Below are positions 6,660 through 7,877 of a DNA stretch of 7,877 nt, in pieces (positions within the stretch are counted from its first letter, which is position 1; every line of letters begins with the position of its first letter). The translations under genes and the position numbers were made by a program. The notes below the pieces were generated by a model. It saw only the letters and a program-made list of their open reading frames with translations, searched no databases and had not been told where the DNA came from. The DNA is taken from positions 1 through 7,877 of the forward strand of contig CANGRN010000042.1 in assembly GCA_947455695.1 (NCBI GenBank), in the 5' to 3' direction. Source of the DNA: Alphaproteobacteria bacterium (GTDB lineage: Bacteria > Pseudomonadota > Alphaproteobacteria > Micropepsales > Micropepsaceae).

Positions 6660-7877
6660 ATGACCGCACCCGATCTTTTCTTTTCCCGCACCGGGATGGA
6701 CCGTGGGCGGGTGCAGCAAACTGTGGATCAGGCGCTGAAGGGCGCGGACGACGGGGAATTGTACCTGGAATACAGCCAATCCGAATCGTTCAGCTTCGAC
6801 GACGGCCGGCTGAAGGCGGCCACTTTCGACACCAGCCAGGGCTTCGGCCTGCGGGCGGTGGCGGGCGAAGCCACCGGCTATGCCCATGCCTCCGACATCT
6901 CCGAGGACGCCATCGCACGGGCGGCCAATACCGTGCGCGCCGTCTCGCATGGCTATTCCGGCACCGCGGCGGGCGCGCCGGCCCGCAGCAACGTCAAGCT
7001 CTATACCGACATCGATCCGCTGCAGACCGCGGGCTTTGAGAAGAAGGTCAAGCTGCTGGAAGAGATGAACGCCTATGCCCGCGCCAAGGACGCCCGCGTG
7101 CGCCAGGTGTCGGCATCCCTGTCGGGCGAATGGCAGCGCATCGAGATCATCCGCGCCGGCGGCGAGACCTATTCCGACATCCGCCCCCTGGTCCGGCTCA
7201 ATGTCTCGGTGGTGGTTGAAAAAGACGGCCGCCAGGAAAGCGGCAGTTTCGGTGGCGGCGGCCGCGGCAGTTACGAAACCTATCTCGACCCCGACTACTG
7301 GCAGGGCGCCATCGACGAGGCGCTGCGCCAGGCGCTGGTCAATCTCTCCTCCATCCCCGCCCCTGCCGGCGAGATGACGGTGGTGCTGGGCCCGGGCTGG
7401 CCCGGCATCCTGTTGCACGAAGCCATCGGTCATGGGCTGGAAGGCGACTTCAACCGCAAGAAGACGAGCGCGTTCGCCGGATTGCTGGGCCAGCGCGTGG
7501 CCGCCCCCGGTGTCACGGTGGTGGATGACGGCACCATCGACGGGCGGCGCGGCTCGCTCTCCATCGACGATGAAGGCACCCCGACCCATCGCACCGTTCT
7601 GATCGAGGACGGAATCCTGAAAGGCTATATGCAGGACCGCCAGAACGCCCGGCTGATGGGCGTGGCCGCCACCGGCAATGGCCGGCGCCAGGGTTATTCC
7701 AGCCCGGTGATGCCGCGCATGACCAACACTTATATGCTGGGCGGCGACAAGCACCCCGACGAGATCCTCAAAAGCGTGAAGAAGGGCATCTACGCCACCA
7801 ATTTCGGCGGCGGCCAGGTGGACATCACCAACGGCAAGTTCGTCTTCAGCTGCACCGAGGCCTACCAGATCGAGGAC
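6660..7877 (+). CDS. tldD: TldD metalloprotease, first 406 residues (3' end cut by window edge)
   Basis: TldD is the zinc-bearing subunit of the TldD/TldE (PmbA) protease, a cytoplasmic heterodimer known in E. coli for microcin B17 maturation and CcdA degradation. The plus frame is open from ATG 6660 to the edge. It starts MTAPDLFFSRTGMD and contains the metal motif HEAIGH (H253, E254, H258) inside LLHEAIGHGLEGDFNRKK. Typical downstream segments follow, including SIDDEGTP, GYMQDRQNARLMG, RRQGYSSPVMPRMTNTYM and YATNFGGGQVDITNGKFVFSCTEAY. The third zinc ligand of the family, a Cys near the C-terminus, would lie beyond the window; about 65-75 residues are missing. The Shine-Dalgarno GGAG (6650-6653) is 6 nt before the start. 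It is transcribed away from the oxidase operon. The long antisense frame over this gene is a shadow. Confidence 0.96.
   Translation, partial: MTAPDLFFSRTGMDRGRVQQTVDQALKGADDGELYLEYSQSESFSFDDGRLKAATFDTSQGFGLRAVAGEATGYAHASDISEDAIARAANTVRAVSHGYSGTAAGAPARSNVKLYTDIDPLQTAGFEKKVKLLEEMNAYARAKDARVRQVSASLSGEWQRIEIIRAGGETYSDIRPLVRLNVSVVVEKDGRQESGSFGGGGRGSYETYLDPDYWQGAIDEALRQALVNLSSIPAPAGEMTVVLGPGWPGILLHEAIGHGLEGDFNRKKTSAFAGLLGQRVAAPGVTVVDDGTIDGRRGSLSIDDEGTPTHRTVLIEDGILKGYMQDRQNARLMGVAATGNGRRQGYSSPVMPRMTNTYMLGGDKHPDEILKSVKKGIYATNFGGGQVDITNGKFVFSCTEAYQIED

Noticed and set aside
6485..6691. 68-residue minus-strand ORF in the ctaC-tldD intergenic region
   Set aside because: It overlaps the tldD start and the GC-rich promoter area, has no recognisable features, and would place a gene across the likely ctaC promoter.
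6606..7754. 382-residue minus-strand open frame opposite tldD
   Set aside because: tldD on the plus strand has clear motifs, including HEAIGH. The antisense frame has shadow composition and would start inside tldD.

Overview
This window is a conserved respiratory locus, most likely from a high-GC alphaproteobacterium. It carries the aa3-type (A1) cytochrome c oxidase gene cluster on the minus strand, flanked by a threonine synthase gene and by a divergent tldD. The class assignment rests on gene order (ctaC-ctaD-ctaB-small ORF-ctaE-DUF983-surf1-thrC) and on how the subunit sequences read. I cannot place it reliably below class level.

Layout on the minus strand, in transcription order from right to left: ctaC (subunit II, 6410-5583), ctaD (subunit I, 5571-3955), ctaB (heme o synthase, from 3955), a 44-residue single-TM ORF overlapping the end of ctaB (3047-2913), ctaE (subunit III, 2899-1985), a 106-nt gap holding an 81-nt imperfect palindrome, a DUF983 zinc-ribbon membrane protein (1878-1519), surf1 (1508-798), and the first 252 codons of thrC (758 to the window edge). 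Genes are spaced by -97 to +39 nt except at the palindrome, which fits one operon. On the plus strand, tldD starts at 6660 and runs off the right edge. The 249-nt region 6411-6659 separates ctaC and tldD. It should hold both promoters and contains a perfect 10-bp inverted repeat in the presumed ctaC leader.

How the genes work together: CtaC (CuA), CtaD (heme a, heme a3-CuB) and CtaE form the oxidase core. CtaB makes heme O, the precursor of heme A. Surf1 helps deliver heme a. The DUF983 protein and the small TM protein are usual neighbours of unsettled role. The CuB-insertion gene ctaG (cox11), usual between ctaB and ctaE in this class, is absent here. ThrC and TldD are housekeeping neighbours with no direct oxidase role.

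I see no novel defence, mobile or biosynthetic system. The points worth a second look are small: an apparent loss of the ctaB stop codon (a TGG where a TGA would give a normal-length protein and a GTGA overlap), the missing ctaG, the palindrome after ctaE, the hairpin in the ctaC leader, and an extra segment in subunit III.
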